A program made the translations under genes and the position numbers. 64,000 nt of DNA, taken from Platerodrilus igneus (taxonomy: Eukaryota; Arthropoda; Insecta; Coleoptera; Lycidae). Shown here one piece after another: positions 63,926-64,000 of this stretch (position 1 is the first letter of the stretch; every line of letters starts with the position of its first letter). The stretch spans positions 5,842,501 to 5,906,500 of the forward strand of contig JARFIW010001215.1 of the NCBI GenBank assembly GCA_036346225.1, in the 5' to 3' direction. The notes beneath the pieces are model-generated. The model saw nothing but the letters and a program-made list of their open reading frames with translations. It did no database searches and was not told the origin of the DNA.

Positions 63926-64000
63926 GGTTCGTTTTTAAGATGCGGAGTTTTCCAAGCTCCAAGTGGGGCATTAGGATTGCCCTACTATCGAAGAGGGTGT

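Noticed and set aside
63708..63971. 87-codon minus-strand gene
   Set aside because: Pro/Cys-rich translation of the GC-rich patch without motif; start at 63971 is arbitrary. Only the promoter-like motif is noted.
1..64000. CRISPR array
   Set aside because: No regularly spaced identical repeats with unique spacers; tandem repeats found are minisatellites and microsatellites.

Overview
AT-rich, repeat-dense window from an animal nuclear genome. The mix of element families (R2/NeSL-type LINE, CR1/Jockey-type LINE, Ty3/gypsy elements, Maverick/Polinton, piggyBac, Crypton-like recombinase, tRNA-derived SINE) and an SLC16-like transporter with a large intron point to an arthropod, most likely an insect. 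I cannot name the order. No bacterial operons, CRISPR arrays or functional RNA genes are visible. The only credible host coding sequence is two minus-strand exons of a major facilitator (monocarboxylate-type) transporter, at 43770-44241 and 23813-24004. They join in frame, so 19.8 kb of mobile DNA sits in one intron and most of the window is probably intronic.

Layout. 0.3-2.2 kb: decayed RLE-type non-LTR retrotransposon (+). 2.5-11.1 kb: ubiquitin-specific-protease (USP16/45-like) pseudogene, carrying a SINE with a 15-bp target duplication and split at 5677-10500 by a minus-strand gypsy element (G2); one LTR of G2 itself carries a 425-bp MITE whose empty site is preserved in the other LTR. 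11.3-13.5 kb: first copy of a ~2-kb repeat (called TAL here) bedded in (TA)n. 13.5-14.7 kb: Crypton-like tyrosine recombinase pseudogene (-). 15.0-23.6 kb: 8.6-kb gypsy element G1 (+), same family as G2 and G3, with gag, zinc knuckles, protease, RT, RNase H, integrase and an unusually long 3' noncoding part. 24.2-25.6, 37.2-38.0 and 40.5-41.2 kb: three pieces of one minus-strand LINE (RT, linker, endonuclease) split by later insertions: gypsy element H (25.6-30.3 kb), TAL copy 2 (30.7-32.7 kb), a TIR element joined to a gag-protease fragment (32.7-37.1 kb) and gypsy G3 (38.0-40.5 kb). 45.6-51.6 kb: TAL copies 3 and 4. 53.4-60.8 kb: Maverick/Polinton remnant with protein-primed-type DNA polymerase B (+) and integrase (-) but no recognisable capsid genes. 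60.8-61.7 kb: end of another gypsy element (-). 62.1-63.0 kb: piggyBac transposase remnant (+).

How it fits together. The window is a stratigraphy of nested insertions whose order can be read from target duplications (TATT for G2, ATTT for G1, TACT for G3, TA for the MITE, a 15-mer for the SINE). Almost every element gene is broken. The most unusual signal is the TAL family: four ~2-3.7 kb repeats without ORFs, each bordered by TA microsatellite, three of them sharing a TATA box, three splice-donor-like sites and an AATAAA signal in the same order. Their right ends carry tRNA-Lys primer-binding-site-like sequence, repeated in tandem in one copy. Coordinates of element ends come from aligning copies by eye and may be off by a few bases.
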